From CAYUWM01 sp964448395 (GTDB lineage Bacteria; Chloroflexota; Dehalococcoidia; E44-bin15), in assembly GCA_964448395.1 (NCBI GenBank), contig CAYUWM010000002.1, positions 7,915-71,914 of the forward strand: DNA of 64,000 bases, in the 5' to 3' direction. The notes below the pieces were generated by a model. It saw only the letters and a program-made list of their open reading frames with translations. It ran no database searches and was not told the origin of the DNA. Positions 27,624 to 36,152 of this stretch are shown here, one piece after another (within the stretch, counting starts at the first letter, position 1; the number at the start of each line of letters is the position of its first letter). The position numbers and the translations under genes are program-made.

Positions 27624-28625
27624 ATGAAGGCCCAGATCCTGAAGCAGATATCGCCGGTTGAGAACCATCCGCTGGAGCTGGTGGAACTGCCGACCCCCGT
27701 GCCGGGACCCAGAGAGATACTGGTGAAGGTCTCGGCTTGCGGGGTGTGCCACACCGAGCTGGACGAGATCGAGGGGAGGCTCCAGCCGAACCTGCCGGTC
27801 ATCCCCGGGCACGAGATCGTGGGCCGGGTGGAGGGCATGGGGGAAGAAGCGACCAGATACAGCATCGGCGACAGGGTCGGTATCGCGTGGATATACTCCG
27901 CCTGTGGCCAGTGCCGCTTCTGCCAGTCGGGGCGGGAGAACCTGTGCTACGACTTCAAGGGCACCGGCTGCCAGGCCGACGGCGGCTACGCCGAGTACAC
28001 CGTCGTCTCGGAGGACTACGCCTACCCCATCCCCGACGTGTTTACCGATTCGCAGGCAGCACCCCTGCTGTGCGCCGGCGCCATCGGGTACCGCGACCTG
28101 ATCCTTTCGGGAATCCGGTCGGGACAGAGCCTGGGACTGTTCGGCTTCGGGGCATCGGCCCACATCGTGATTCAGGCGGCCATCCACTGGGACTGCCAGG
28201 TATTCGTGTTCACCAGGAGCGCGGAGCACCGCGAGCTGGCCCTGAAACTGGGAGCAGCGTGGGCCGGGCGCGCAGACGACGAACCGCCGCAGAAACTCGA
28301 CTGCGCCATCGACTTCACCCCGATGGGGGAGACGGTTCCCAACGCGTTGAGGACGCTGGAGAAGGGGGGACGGCTGGTGATGGCGGTGATCCGCAAGAGG
28401 ACGCCCATTCCACCTATGGACTACGCGCAGTTGCTGTGGGACGAGAAGGAACTCAAGAGCGTGGCCAACATCACCCGCAGGGACGTCGAGGAGTTCCTGC
28501 CACTGGCCGCCGAGATACCGGTGATCCCCGAGGTGCAGGAGTTCAGGCTGGGGCAGGCGAACGAAGCCCTGAATCTGCTCAAGCTGGGCAAGATACAGGG
28601 GGCCGCGGTGCTGCGTATGGATTGA
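27624..28625 (+). CDS. Zinc-dependent alcohol dehydrogenase
   Basis: This medium-chain dehydrogenase has 333 residues. The catalytic zinc ligands are in CGVCHTELDEIEG and PGHEIVGRV, and the structural zinc is held by CGQCRFCQSGRENLC. The nucleotide domain has SLGLFGFGASAHI. It resembles alcohol dehydrogenases that interconvert aldehydes and alcohols. It converges with the iron-sulfur operon, so a link to aldehyde metabolism by the aldehyde oxidoreductase is possible but unproven. Confidence 0.9.
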   Translation: MKAQILKQISPVENHPLELVELPTPVPGPREILVKVSACGVCHTELDEIEGRLQPNLPVIPGHEIVGRVEGMGEEATRYSIGDRVGIAWIYSACGQCRFCQSGRENLCYDFKGTGCQADGGYAEYTVVSEDYAYPIPDVFTDSQAAPLLCAGAIGYRDLILSGIRSGQSLGLFGFGASAHIVIQAAIHWDCQVFVFTRSAEHRELALKLGAAWAGRADDEPPQKLDCAIDFTPMGETVPNALRTLEKGGRLVMAVIRKRTPIPPMDYAQLLWDEKELKSVANITRRDVEEFLPLAAEIPVIPEVQEFRLGQANEALNLLKLGKIQGAAVLRMD

Positions 28626-28632
28626 GGCATAC

Positions 28633-29355
28633 TCAAAGCCCGTAAGCCCGACTAACAATTTCAATAGGGTGAGTTACCGCTAACCCTGTGCCCTGTCGAA
28701 TCTGCATGTTGCACCCGGGGCACTCTGTAGCAACCAAATCAGCTGCTGACTCCGCGATTCCCTCAAACAGTGCCCGCCCTATTTCCATCGATTTGGTGTA
28801 ATTTATCCGCTTGCTGCCGAAAGTGCCACCCATACCACAGCACCCCCTCTCGATTCGATCCACTGAGAGACTCGGTATCAACCGCATCAATTCGAGACGA
28901 CGGTCAATTAGCTCCTCCCCCAGAGCCTTGAGATGGCAGGGGGCATGGTACACCACAGAGAGGTCAACCGGTTGAAAGTCGGTATTCAAAGCGTTGCTGG
29001 CCTTAAGTATCGCCAGGTATTCCATGATGTCATACGTCCGCAGGGAGACTTCCTCTGCTTCCTTACCTTCTAAATACCTCGGGTAATCATGCTTTATCGC
29101 CAGGGCGCAGCTGGTGCAGGCGGTCACGATGTCGCAACCGGCCCCCGCCAGTGAGCGCACGTTGAACTCGGCATGTTTCAGAAAATCGTGGAGGTTGCCA
29201 ACGGCCAGCTGGGGAATGCCGCAGCACTTCTCGCCGAGCAATACCGGCTCAAAACCGAGATTCCTCAAGACTTGGATCGTGCTCTTGCCGACATCGGGGT
29301 CAATGTAGTTCGCCGTACAGCCGACGAAGTATACAATCTTCTTATGCTTCTTCAT
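28633..29355 (-). CDS. CCG-domain (HdrB/GlpC-like) iron-sulfur protein
   Basis: The 240-residue protein begins MKKHKKIVYFVGC at minus-strand ATG 29355, preceded by AAGGGAC. It has two cysteine-rich CCG motifs, GEKCCGIPQ (about residue 45) and RGCCGMGGTFG (about 190), as in HdrB, GlpC and LutA, where they bind a non-cubane or [4Fe-4S] cluster. It overlaps the LUD gene by 14 bases. Likely role: terminal electron transfer or disulfide/quinone reduction for the upstream oxidoreductase. Confidence 0.88.
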   Translation of the reverse strand: MKKHKKIVYFVGCTANYIDPDVGKSTIQVLRNLGFEPVLLGEKCCGIPQLAVGNLHDFLKHAEFNVRSLAGAGCDIVTACTSCALAIKHDYPRYLEGKEAEEVSLRTYDIMEYLAILKASNALNTDFQPVDLSVVYHAPCHLKALGEELIDRRLELMRLIPSLSVDRIERGCCGMGGTFGSKRINYTKSMEIGRALFEGIAESAADLVATECPGCNMQIRQGTGLAVTHPIEIVSRAYGL

Positions 29356-30664
29356 GTCCCTTATACGTTTTCTCTGCACTAGACCTAAACCATTTGGATA
29401 GAGTCGCACGTTGAAACCGCGGTAGCTGTCTTTCCCTGCTGATGCCCAGCGTCTTCTCCTCCAGCCAGCGCATCAGCCGGTTATGCGTTGCCACATTGGC
29501 GAGCATGGGCACGGAGCTGCCCCACCTAGCCATCGTCTCGAAATTGGAAAGGAAGCTGTCGGCGATGGGGAGCCGGGTGCCGGCGCTGGCCTCGATCCTG
29601 GCGTCGAGTATCATTTCGGGCAGATCGATATCTAGGGGGCAATCAGCCCGACAGCTCTTACACTGAAGGCAGAGGTCAAGGGACGGGTTCTTACCGGTGA
29701 CGAAGAAGTAGATGTATTCCTTGGGGCTCCACGGGGCGCCGTCCTCGAAGAAAGGGAAGGCGGGACAGCTTTTTATGCATGCGCGACAGTCGATGCAAGT
29801 AATAAGCTCCGCATAGTAGCTGTTCAACAGCCGGCTCCTGCCATTATCGAATACAATGAGGTGGATTTTCCTTGCGGCTCGCTCGGTTGGGCCCTCGAAT
29901 GGCAGGCTGTCGATGCTGGCTTCATGTCCGGCTCCGCCACGCAGGGACAGGGGCAGGGCCTCCCAGCCGAAGATCGCCATGCACATCGTCTGGAAGACGG
30001 CGGCATCCATGTCCTCGACGATCTTGTCCAGGCTGGCGACGAGAATGAGCTTGTCGGCCTGAGTGAAGACCTCGCTGATATTGTGCATGTGCTGGAGCAA
30101 CACCACTGCCCCGTCCTTTGCCGATATGGCATTCACCCCCAGGAGCCCGGTGAAGCTCTTGCTGCCCTGCTTCCGCAAGCTCACCTCGCGGAGAGATACG
30201 AGGTCTGTTGATCGGTCGAAGGAGCCGAGAACAGGGTCAGATTCCATCGCGGGAAGCTGCCACGGCTTATCGAACCTGTTCTCGAATGGCTGGAATTGGT
30301 CATTGTATGTCTCGATGACATCGAGGCCGGATGCAATCATGGCCGGCATCAGTTCCCTGGTAACCACAGCCGATCTACTTATGGCTATCGGGGTGCCGTC
30401 GCTGATCGCTTTGATGGTCTGCACGGCCTGCGCGGCATCATCGGCAAGGGAGAATTCTACATCGGGGTGTGTGATCAGGCTGGCGCTCAGCTCTTCGCGG
30501 AGCGCGTCCAGGTGAGCCAGCGAGTGCTCACGAATCTCCTTAAGACGACTCTTAATATCCTCAACGCTGGGGTGGGGTGTCACGTGCTTGGGCTCCAGCA
30601 ATGTTTTGGAGAAACGTCGTCTTTTACCGGTTGAATCGGGCTCCATTAACAGGATGGGCAGCAT
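29342..30664 (-). CDS. LUD-domain / [4Fe-4S] ferredoxin protein (LutB-like)
   Basis: The 440-residue protein has an N-terminal LUD domain (about 50-290) and a ferredoxin domain with CIDCRACIKSCP and CLQCKSCRADCP (about 300-365), enough for two [4Fe-4S] clusters. LutB/LldF proteins of this plan act with a CCG protein in lactate oxidation. Here the pair sits downstream of an aldehyde:ferredoxin oxidoreductase rather than a lactate permease or LutC, so an electron-transfer role is more likely. The start at 30664 follows GGGGTGAGGA. Confidence 0.88.
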   Translation of the reverse strand: MLPILLMEPDSTGKRRRFSKTLLEPKHVTPHPSVEDIKSRLKEIREHSLAHLDALREELSASLITHPDVEFSLADDAAQAVQTIKAISDGTPIAISRSAVVTRELMPAMIASGLDVIETYNDQFQPFENRFDKPWQLPAMESDPVLGSFDRSTDLVSLREVSLRKQGSKSFTGLLGVNAISAKDGAVVLLQHMHNISEVFTQADKLILVASLDKIVEDMDAAVFQTMCMAIFGWEALPLSLRGGAGHEASIDSLPFEGPTERAARKIHLIVFDNGRSRLLNSYYAELITCIDCRACIKSCPAFPFFEDGAPWSPKEYIYFFVTGKNPSLDLCLQCKSCRADCPLDIDLPEMILDARIEASAGTRLPIADSFLSNFETMARWGSSVPMLANVATHNRLMRWLEEKTLGISRERQLPRFQRATLSKWFRSSAEKTYKGHEEA

Positions 30665-30702
30665 TCCTCACCCCAAAGGCTATATCTCAAGCTCAGGCTC
30701 TT

Positions 30703-32709
30703 CTACTTCTTTCGTTTTCTCGGTTTAGGGTTATTCGCTGGAGCGGCCGCCGCTTCTTTCTCCGCCTTATCCAGCGTATCGGCGACGTCCTTCATCCCCA
30801 GCCGCTCCAGCTCCTGCCTAGTGGGCTGGCGGGTCCAGGGGTCAATGCCCATCAGCTCGAAGTACCGGTTCGTTACCTCGGGCACCTTCCCAATGTCAAT
30901 TGTGGCGCCCTTAAAACGCCCGTCCGGCCGGGGCTGGAGTATCTTGAAGGGTATCTCCTCCTTCTCGCCGAAGGCACGCTCACACAGTTTGATATACGCA
31001 AACTCCAGCAGCCGCCTCCTCCTGTGGGCATCGACGAGCGTCCCGGTGGTGCACTTGGTGCCGGTGGCAGCGGTGATGGCCTTAGCTACCTCCTCGGGAC
31101 CCCACCACATCATGCCATGCGCGACCCTGTCGGACAGCCAGTCGCAGTGCCCGCTGATATCGCACACCGAAATGGCGGTCTCGTTGACCACCGAGTAGTC
31201 GGCGTAGTGCGCCCAGTTATCCTCCTTCCATGAGTCCCGGTCGCCGGTGGTTTTCTCCGCAAAGTCGGAGGTGAAGTCAAAGACGTATTTCTGGGTCTCT
31301 TCATCGGATAGACCCAACTCGCGGTACAGAGGATAGATGGCGTATACATCGGCCGCCGGGGGGTGTATCCACACGTCCGAGGCCCCGGGTATCATCCAGA
31401 TGCCAGCGGTTGTTCCTATGGGTGCGAAGCCCGGATGTACATTCTGGTTCCTGAACTGAATCGCGTAGTTGATGGAACCCCTTCCTAATCTCTGGGCGGC
31501 GGGCACGATGCCGTCGGCCAGCATCTCGCCGAAGCCCTCTCTTTTAGCGGTCTTCTCGACGACAGCCCTGCAGGCCTCCTCGCTGCCCCATTCCATGGGA
31601 ATTCCATCAGTATCGGCGGCGGTGATGATTCCCCTCTCATACAGGTCCATCAGCCATGTAGTGATGCCGGTGGCGCACAGGGTCTCCATCCCGTAGCGCT
31701 GGCACAGCTGGTTGACCCTCCAGAAAACCTTGAGGTCCTTGTTCTTCACCGCGTACCGGAATCCAGTGTACCACATGCAGGTACCGCCGCCACCCAAGCC
31801 GTCCACATCGTAATTATCGTGGCACTGAACCGGGCAGAAGGCGCACCCGATACGCCCCACCATGTATTTATCGATGAAGTCGGTTATGTGCTCTTCTTTC
31901 TTCCGCGGGGGGACCACGAAGGAGTCGAAGTTGCCCCAGCACATCATATCCTGCTCCATGTAGAGGTCATAGTGAACGGATACCCCCTCCCGGTTCAATA
32001 CCTTGACGGTATGGCGGCCCAGCCCCTCGGTGTAATATTCGTAGAACTGCTTCCACAGATCCATGAAAGCCTGGGGATCAGCTATCTTAAGCCCCTTGGT
32101 CCCGCGCACGGCCACCGCCTTCAGGTTCTTCGACCCCATGACGGCGCCGTGGCCTACCCTGGAGGCGGTATGCTCGATGTCATGCAGCACCATGGCGAAT
32201 GCAACCTGGTTCTCCCCAGCGGGGCCGATACAGGCGATCTGGACGTCGGGGTCCTTGAGCTCCTGCTTGATCATCGTCTGCGTATCGGCCACGTCCTTGC
32301 CCCACAGGTGCCTGGCATCCCTGATCTCCACCTCGTCGTTGTTGATGAACAGGTACACCGGCTCCTCGGCCTTCCCGGTGATGACGATGTGGTCATACCC
32401 GGCGAACTTCATCTCGGAGGGGAACTGGCCTCCCATTCCGGCATTGCCTATGGTCTTGTTGGTGTACAGCGGCGACTTGGCTATTACCACGCACTTGTTT
32501 CCCAGCAGTGTCCCGGTCAGGGGGCCGGTGCTAAAGATGAGCATGTTCTGCGGGTCGGTCCCGGTGACATCGGGGGGGACTCCGTCCCACAGTATCCTGG
32601 TGCCGATGCTGAGGCCACCGATGTAATCCCGCACGTAGCTTGAAGTGGGCTCTCTTTCAACCTTTCGGTCGGTTAAATCCACCCTGAGTATCGTTCCTGC
32701 GTTGGACAT
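30703..32709 (-). CDS. Aldehyde:ferredoxin oxidoreductase family tungstoenzyme
   Basis: The 668-residue protein begins GTILRVDLTDRKVERE, typical of the family. It has the GNAGMGGQFPSEMKFAGYDH pterin-binding stretch, the cluster motif CAFCPVQC (about residue 290) and a later Cys in SVCDISGHCDW. Family members hold tungsten in a bis-pterin cofactor and one [4Fe-4S] cluster, and oxidise aldehydes to acids with ferredoxin. The tail is Ala/Pro/Lys-rich. A ferredoxin is directly upstream, and a Wtp-like importer with a cofactor riboswitch lies elsewhere in the window. BamB-like benzoyl-CoA reductase subunits share the fold, so the substrate is open. Confidence 0.92.
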   Translation of the reverse strand: MSNAGTILRVDLTDRKVEREPTSSYVRDYIGGLSIGTRILWDGVPPDVTGTDPQNMLIFSTGPLTGTLLGNKCVVIAKSPLYTNKTIGNAGMGGQFPSEMKFAGYDHIVITGKAEEPVYLFINNDEVEIRDARHLWGKDVADTQTMIKQELKDPDVQIACIGPAGENQVAFAMVLHDIEHTASRVGHGAVMGSKNLKAVAVRGTKGLKIADPQAFMDLWKQFYEYYTEGLGRHTVKVLNREGVSVHYDLYMEQDMMCWGNFDSFVVPPRKKEEHITDFIDKYMVGRIGCAFCPVQCHDNYDVDGLGGGGTCMWYTGFRYAVKNKDLKVFWRVNQLCQRYGMETLCATGITTWLMDLYERGIITAADTDGIPMEWGSEEACRAVVEKTAKREGFGEMLADGIVPAAQRLGRGSINYAIQFRNQNVHPGFAPIGTTAGIWMIPGASDVWIHPPAADVYAIYPLYRELGLSDEETQKYVFDFTSDFAEKTTGDRDSWKEDNWAHYADYSVVNETAISVCDISGHCDWLSDRVAHGMMWWGPEEVAKAITAATGTKCTTGTLVDAHRRRRLLEFAYIKLCERAFGEKEEIPFKILQPRPDGRFKGATIDIGKVPEVTNRYFELMGIDPWTRQPTRQELERLGMKDVADTLDKAEKEAAAAPANNPKPRKRKK

Positions 32710-32710
32710 C

Positions 32711-33199
32711 TTACGCTACCTCCCTCTTGGCCATATCGAGGTACTTCCCCACCTTAGCGCGGGCCAGTGATATCCCCACCTTTTCACTTTGAAGATACTT
32801 CAAAGCCTCGGTGTAGCAGTACTTGACGCACTGGGGCTCGTCGAGGCCGGCGCACAGGTCGCATTTCATGGCTACACCGCTCTCTGTATCTACTACTATT
32901 GCGCCCACCGGGCAGGCTATCTCGCACAACCTGCAGCCGATACATTTCTGTTCGTCGACGATCTTTACGCCGGCGTCGTTTTCGCTTATAGCACCCGTGG
33001 GGCATACCGCCTTGCAGAAGGCCTCCTCGCACTGCAGGCAGGATACGCGGACGCTGTAACGGATCTGGTTCTCCACCGTAATCACCACCTTCCCCCTTGC
33101 CTTCACCGGGTTGAACTCCCCCTCTTTAACGAAGCTGCAAATAGCTTCACAGACCCTGCAACCGGTACACTTCGTCGGGTCCCACACGATCCTTTTCAT
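32711..33199 (-). CDS. Polyferredoxin with four [4Fe-4S] cluster motifs
   Basis: This 162-residue HycB/AorA-type protein has four Cys quartets: CTGCRVCEAIC, CLQCEEAFCKAVC, CIGCRLCEIAC and CDLCAGLDEPQCVKYC. It would be the electron acceptor of the aldehyde oxidoreductase, which starts one base after its stop. It is the first gene of the reverse operon, with ATG 33199 behind AAAGGGAGA. Confidence 0.93.
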   Translation of the reverse strand: MKRIVWDPTKCTGCRVCEAICSFVKEGEFNPVKARGKVVITVENQIRYSVRVSCLQCEEAFCKAVCPTGAISENDAGVKIVDEQKCIGCRLCEIACPVGAIVVDTESGVAMKCDLCAGLDEPQCVKYCYTEALKYLQSEKVGISLARAKVGKYLDMAKREVA

Positions 33200-33246
33200 G
33201 ATTCTAATCTCCCTTTGAAAATAATCTTCCTCCTTGAAGTGAATTT

Positions 33247-33275
33247 ATAATGCACCCATAAGCCTCACTAGTCAA
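33247..33275 (-). promoter_or_regulatory. Predicted promoter of the ferredoxin-aldehyde oxidoreductase operon
   Basis: Read on the minus strand: TTGACT (33275-33270), a 17-base spacer and CATTAT (33252-33247), followed by AA. It lies about 50 bases before the ferredoxin ATG. Confidence 0.5.
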
Positions 33276-33361
33276 TTTCCTCTATCCTACTTAAACCTCA
33301 CTTTTCCTCTCAATTCTAGTAGAACAACGAGGGTTCCTACCTACACGGCCGCCCATGTTTG

Positions 33362-33390
33362 TTGACATTTTACTCGTGTTGAGCTATATA
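33362..33390 (+). promoter_or_regulatory. Predicted promoter of the HTH-receiver gene
   Basis: A perfect TTGACA (33362-33367), a 17-base spacer and TATATA (33385-33390), 57 bases before ATG 33447. It diverges from the ferredoxin promoter about 90 bases away; nothing else was recognised in this 247-base gap. Confidence 0.6.
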
Positions 33391-33446
33391 GAATGATATA
33401 ACCTTACAAAAGTTATCTAATCCTACACACTGTCGATAGAAAACTG

Positions 33447-33989
33447 ATGGACGAAAAGAAAGCTGGCATGCTAACGGTCAAGGAGGTGGCTGATCTGCTC
33501 CACGTACATATCAACACCGTGAGGAGGTGGTGCGATCAGGGTCTACTGAAAACGCAGCGCGTTGGGCCACGGGGGGATAGAAGGTTCCGGCCTGAGGATA
33601 TCGATAGATTCCTCGCTTCGGGTGGGAAGGTTCGCCATCAGGATACGGTTCTCATCATTGAAGATAATCCTGAAATCCTAGAATTCTTGAAAGATATAGC
33701 CGAGAAACAGGGTTATGCGGTCAGTGCCTGTGCCACCAGTGACGAGGCCCTGCACGAAATCGAAAAGAAACATTTCGGCCTCATCCTCTTTGATTTAGCC
33801 CTACCCAAGCAAAGCGGTCTGGAAGTACTTAGGGCTGCAAGAACCAGGGAACAGAAAGTGGCGGTTGCTGTCATCGCCGGGTATCTCGGTGACTTTGCCG
33901 ATCTGGGCCCTCTGTTCTTTGTACGGGATCCCTTCGACACCGACAGCATCGTCGAGGTTCTCAATGAGACACTGGGTACAGGGCAATAA
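33447..33989 (+). CDS. HTH (MerR/excisionase-type) fused to a degenerate receiver domain
   Basis: The 180-residue protein has a helix-turn-helix at residues 8-55 (TVKEVADLLHVHINTVRRWCDQG, split over the usual two helices) and a receiver-like domain from about 65 (VLIIEDNPEI, phospho-Asp in LILFDLALPKQSG). The conserved Thr is Ala (VAVIAG), and the conserved Lys-Pro region reads VRDPF, so Lys is missing. Phosphorylation-dependent switching may be weakened or lost. It diverges from the aldehyde oxidoreductase operon and is a candidate regulator of it; that is inference from position. Confidence 0.85.
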   Translation: MDEKKAGMLTVKEVADLLHVHINTVRRWCDQGLLKTQRVGPRGDRRFRPEDIDRFLASGGKVRHQDTVLIIEDNPEILEFLKDIAEKQGYAVSACATSDEALHEIEKKHFGLILFDLALPKQSGLEVLRAARTREQKVAVAVIAGYLGDFADLGPLFFVRDPFDTDSIVEVLNETLGTGQ

Positions 33990-34002
33990 TCCTTCGGCCT
34001 AT

Positions 34003-34031
34003 TTGCCTTTATCGACTTGCCGTAGTATAAT
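34003..34031 (+). promoter_or_regulatory. Predicted promoter of the two small membrane genes
   Basis: TTGCCT (34003-34008), a 17-base spacer and a perfect TATAAT (34026-34031). A second TATAAT lies at 34054-34059 with a poor -35, closer to the ATG at 34080. Confidence 0.6.
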
Positions 34032-34079
34032 TCTGCCCGTTGCACTGATGTAGTATAATAAGGACTCAGGGGGTGAGTA

Positions 34080-34361
34080 ATGACCCTTGCGGAACTACGC
34101 GATCTATTCATTATCATATTTGCAGTAGCAGGCATCGGGGCTGCCGTCTTCGTCTCCCTGATGACCTTCGCGCTCTACCGCAAGCTGCGCGACATCCTCG
34201 ACTCGGGAAGGGCTATCACCGGCGATATCCACAACATAACATCTTCGGTATCCCAGGACCTGGTGAAGCCGCTGGCCAGCATCTCCGGCATAGTGCAGGG
34301 GGTTGCCAAGGTATTGGAATTCCTGTTCGAGAGGAAAAAGGAGGATAAAGATGGCAGATAA
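34080..34361 (+). CDS. Small single-pass membrane protein
   Basis: This 93-residue protein has one hydrophobic helix at about residues 9-30 (LFIIIFAVAGIGAAVFVSLM) followed by an amphipathic helical region and a charged tail, ERKKEDKDGR. The plan resembles DUF948-like envelope proteins. ATG 34080 follows GGGGGTGAGTA. It overlaps the next gene by 11 bases. The function is not known; the pair may respond to envelope or general stress. Confidence 0.75.
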   Translation: MTLAELRDLFIIIFAVAGIGAAVFVSLMTFALYRKLRDILDSGRAITGDIHNITSSVSQDLVKPLASISGIVQGVAKVLEFLFERKKEDKDGR

Positions 34362-34617
34362 GGGCTCCGGCCTCCTGACCGGGGTGATCATCGGAGCGGT
34401 GGTCGGCGCCGCGGTCACCTTCTGGCTGGTGGAACGCTCCAACCGCCCGGGACGTCGCGGAATCGGGGGGCGCGGTGGCATCATCGGGTTCCTCAAAGAC
34501 GAGGTGTTCGGCGGGGTGCGGGACTACATCCAGCAGGCCATCGACCAGGGAAGGGAGACCGCCGAGAGCACCCGTTCCGATATCGAGGAGAGGTTCAGGG
34601 AGGAACAGGAAGAGTAA
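34351..34617 (+). CDS. YtxH-like small membrane protein
   Basis: The 88-residue protein starts at ATG 34351 behind AAAAGGAGG; the longer upstream frame is read-through of the previous gene. It has a Gly/Ala-rich transmembrane helix (LTGVIIGAVVGAAVTFWLV, residues 7-25), a Gly/Arg stretch, and a helical Glu/Arg-rich tail, as in YtxH/general-stress proteins. It ends just before a bidirectional terminator. Confidence 0.8.
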   Translation: MADKGSGLLTGVIIGAVVGAAVTFWLVERSNRPGRRGIGGRGGIIGFLKDEVFGGVRDYIQQAIDQGRETAESTRSDIEERFREEQEE

Positions 34618-34635
34618 TAAAGAATCGTTCCGGTG

Positions 34636-34676
34636 AAAAAAGACGCAGGGGGGCGAAGGCCTCCCTGTTTATTTAT
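34636..34676. terminator. Bidirectional intrinsic terminator
   Basis: The arms are 34646-34654 and 34659-34667, nine pairs with one G-T, and the loop is GAAG. It is followed by TTTATTTA on the plus strand and by a run of six T on the minus strand. It separates the convergent YtxH-like gene and pheA. Confidence 0.8.
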
Positions 34677-35493
34677 ACCTGGGGTAAGAGCCGAATATCT
34701 TGAACAGCGAAGCCTTTTGTCGCACGCCTTCAAGTGCTTCGCTCACCGGCGCATCCTCTCGGTGCCCTTCAAAGTCAATGAGAAAGAAATACCTCCCCAG
34801 GCTCTCCTTGGAGGGACGGGACTCCACCTTGGCCAGATTGATGTTACGCTGGGAGAACTCCTGCAGCACCTCCACCAGCGCGCCCGGACGGTCGTCGTCG
34901 AATGAGAAACAGACGGAGGTCTTATCGGCACCGGTGGGGGGATGGTCTTCAGCGGCAAGTACCACGAAGCGGGTGACGTTGGAGGAACGATCCTGAATCT
35001 CCTTGGCCAGTACATCCGCGCCATAGAGCTCCGCGGCGCGCCCGGTGCCGATGGCCGCCGCCGGGGTGGAGGCCTCCATCATGTCCTGCACCGCGGCAGC
35101 ATTCGACAGTGCGGCTACCACCTCCGCCTTTGGCAGTATTCGCTCCACGAATCGGCGGCACTGCCCCAACGACTGGGGATGGGAGTAGAGAATCTTAACA
35201 TCGCTGATCTCGGTCCCCGGTTTGACCAGCAGGTGATGCTTAACCGGCAGGACCAGCTCCTTGCATATGAGCAAAGTTGAATCGTGAATCAGCAGGTCGA
35301 GGGTGTCGGTAACTGAACCTTCCAGGCTGTTCTCGATGGGGACCACCCCCTCCTCCGCCATGCCCGACGATACAGCCGACGCCACACCAGGTATGGTGGG
35401 TACTGAAATAAGCTGAGCCCCTTTGTCGTACAGGAGTGCCGCTTCCTCGGTGAAGGTGCCTGGAGGCCCCAGGTAAGCGATTTTCTTGCCCAT
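34669..35493 (-). CDS. pheA: Prephenate dehydratase
   Basis: It converts prephenate to phenylpyruvate in phenylalanine synthesis. The 274-residue protein begins KIAYLGPPGTFTEEAAL, has VVPIENSLEGSV and the substrate-site Thr in SSNVTRFVVLA, then a C-terminal ACT domain (about 195-274; DRPGALVEVLQEF and ESRPSKESLGRYFFLIDFEG) expected to bind phenylalanine. There is no chorismate mutase domain. It lies two bases after the TrkA gene in an otherwise unrelated potassium/stress operon. Confidence 0.96.
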   Translation of the reverse strand: MGKKIAYLGPPGTFTEEAALLYDKGAQLISVPTIPGVASAVSSGMAEEGVVPIENSLEGSVTDTLDLLIHDSTLLICKELVLPVKHHLLVKPGTEISDVKILYSHPQSLGQCRRFVERILPKAEVVAALSNAAAVQDMMEASTPAAAIGTGRAAELYGADVLAKEIQDRSSNVTRFVVLAAEDHPPTGADKTSVCFSFDDDRPGALVEVLQEFSQRNINLAKVESRPSKESLGRYFFLIDFEGHREDAPVSEALEGVRQKASLFKIFGSYPRYK

Positions 35494-35495
35494 AC

Positions 35496-36152
35496 CTACC
35501 CTGTAAACGCGACTCTCAGCGCCTGTTCCACCTCCGGCTGGGTCATCGCTATTATCTGAGCCGCAGGCTTGATAACGGTCTCGCTGGTAGGCACGCGAGC
35601 TGAACCCTTGCCGATGATCATGACGACCATACTATTGGGAGGAAGGTTGATCTCACTTAGCTTCTTGCCCACCGCCGGTGAACCTTCGGGGACCTTGACC
35701 TCCACCAGCTCCAGGTTGCCCTCCTTCAGGGTCAGCAGGTGGACCAGCGGGTTGATTGGCAGCTCCTCCTCGATGTGCTCCAGTATCAAGTTGGTGCTAC
35801 TTATGGTGACATCGATGCCCAGTTTCTTGAACAACACCTCATTCCTGGGGTTACTGATCCGCGCGATGGTGCGGGGCACATTGAACTTGTGCTTCGCCAC
35901 CTGGCAGGCAACCAGGTTATCCTCGTCCTCATCGGTCACTGCTATGAGCAGGTCCGCCCGTTCCGTGCCCACATCCTCCAGCGTGCGCGCCTCGCACCCA
36001 TCGCCGCGCATCACCACACTGCCCAGGTCCTCACAGATGGCCCCGCACTTGTCCGGGTCCTTCTCCAAGATCAACAGCTCATGCCCCTCGCTCAGCAGGG
36101 CTACGGAGAGGTAATAGCCCACCTTTCCACCACCTACTACTACTATGTACAT
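35496..36152 (-). CDS. TrkA-like potassium uptake regulator (KTN plus TrkA-C)
   Basis: The 218-residue protein begins MYIVVVGGGKVGYYLSVAL, a dinucleotide-binding Rossmann start, with VVMRGDGCEARTLEDVG and LLIAVTDEDEDNLVACQVAK in the N domain and a TrkA-C domain after about residue 135. It would gate a potassium channel or Trk/Ktr transporter in response to NAD(H) or ATP/ADP. It follows a second, shorter KTN protein directly. Confidence 0.9.
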   Translation of the reverse strand: MYIVVVGGGKVGYYLSVALLSEGHELLILEKDPDKCGAICEDLGSVVMRGDGCEARTLEDVGTERADLLIAVTDEDEDNLVACQVAKHKFNVPRTIARISNPRNEVLFKKLGIDVTISSTNLILEHIEEELPINPLVHLLTLKEGNLELVEVKVPEGSPAVGKKLSEINLPPNSMVVMIIGKGSARVPTSETVIKPAAQIIAMTQPEVEQALRVAFTG

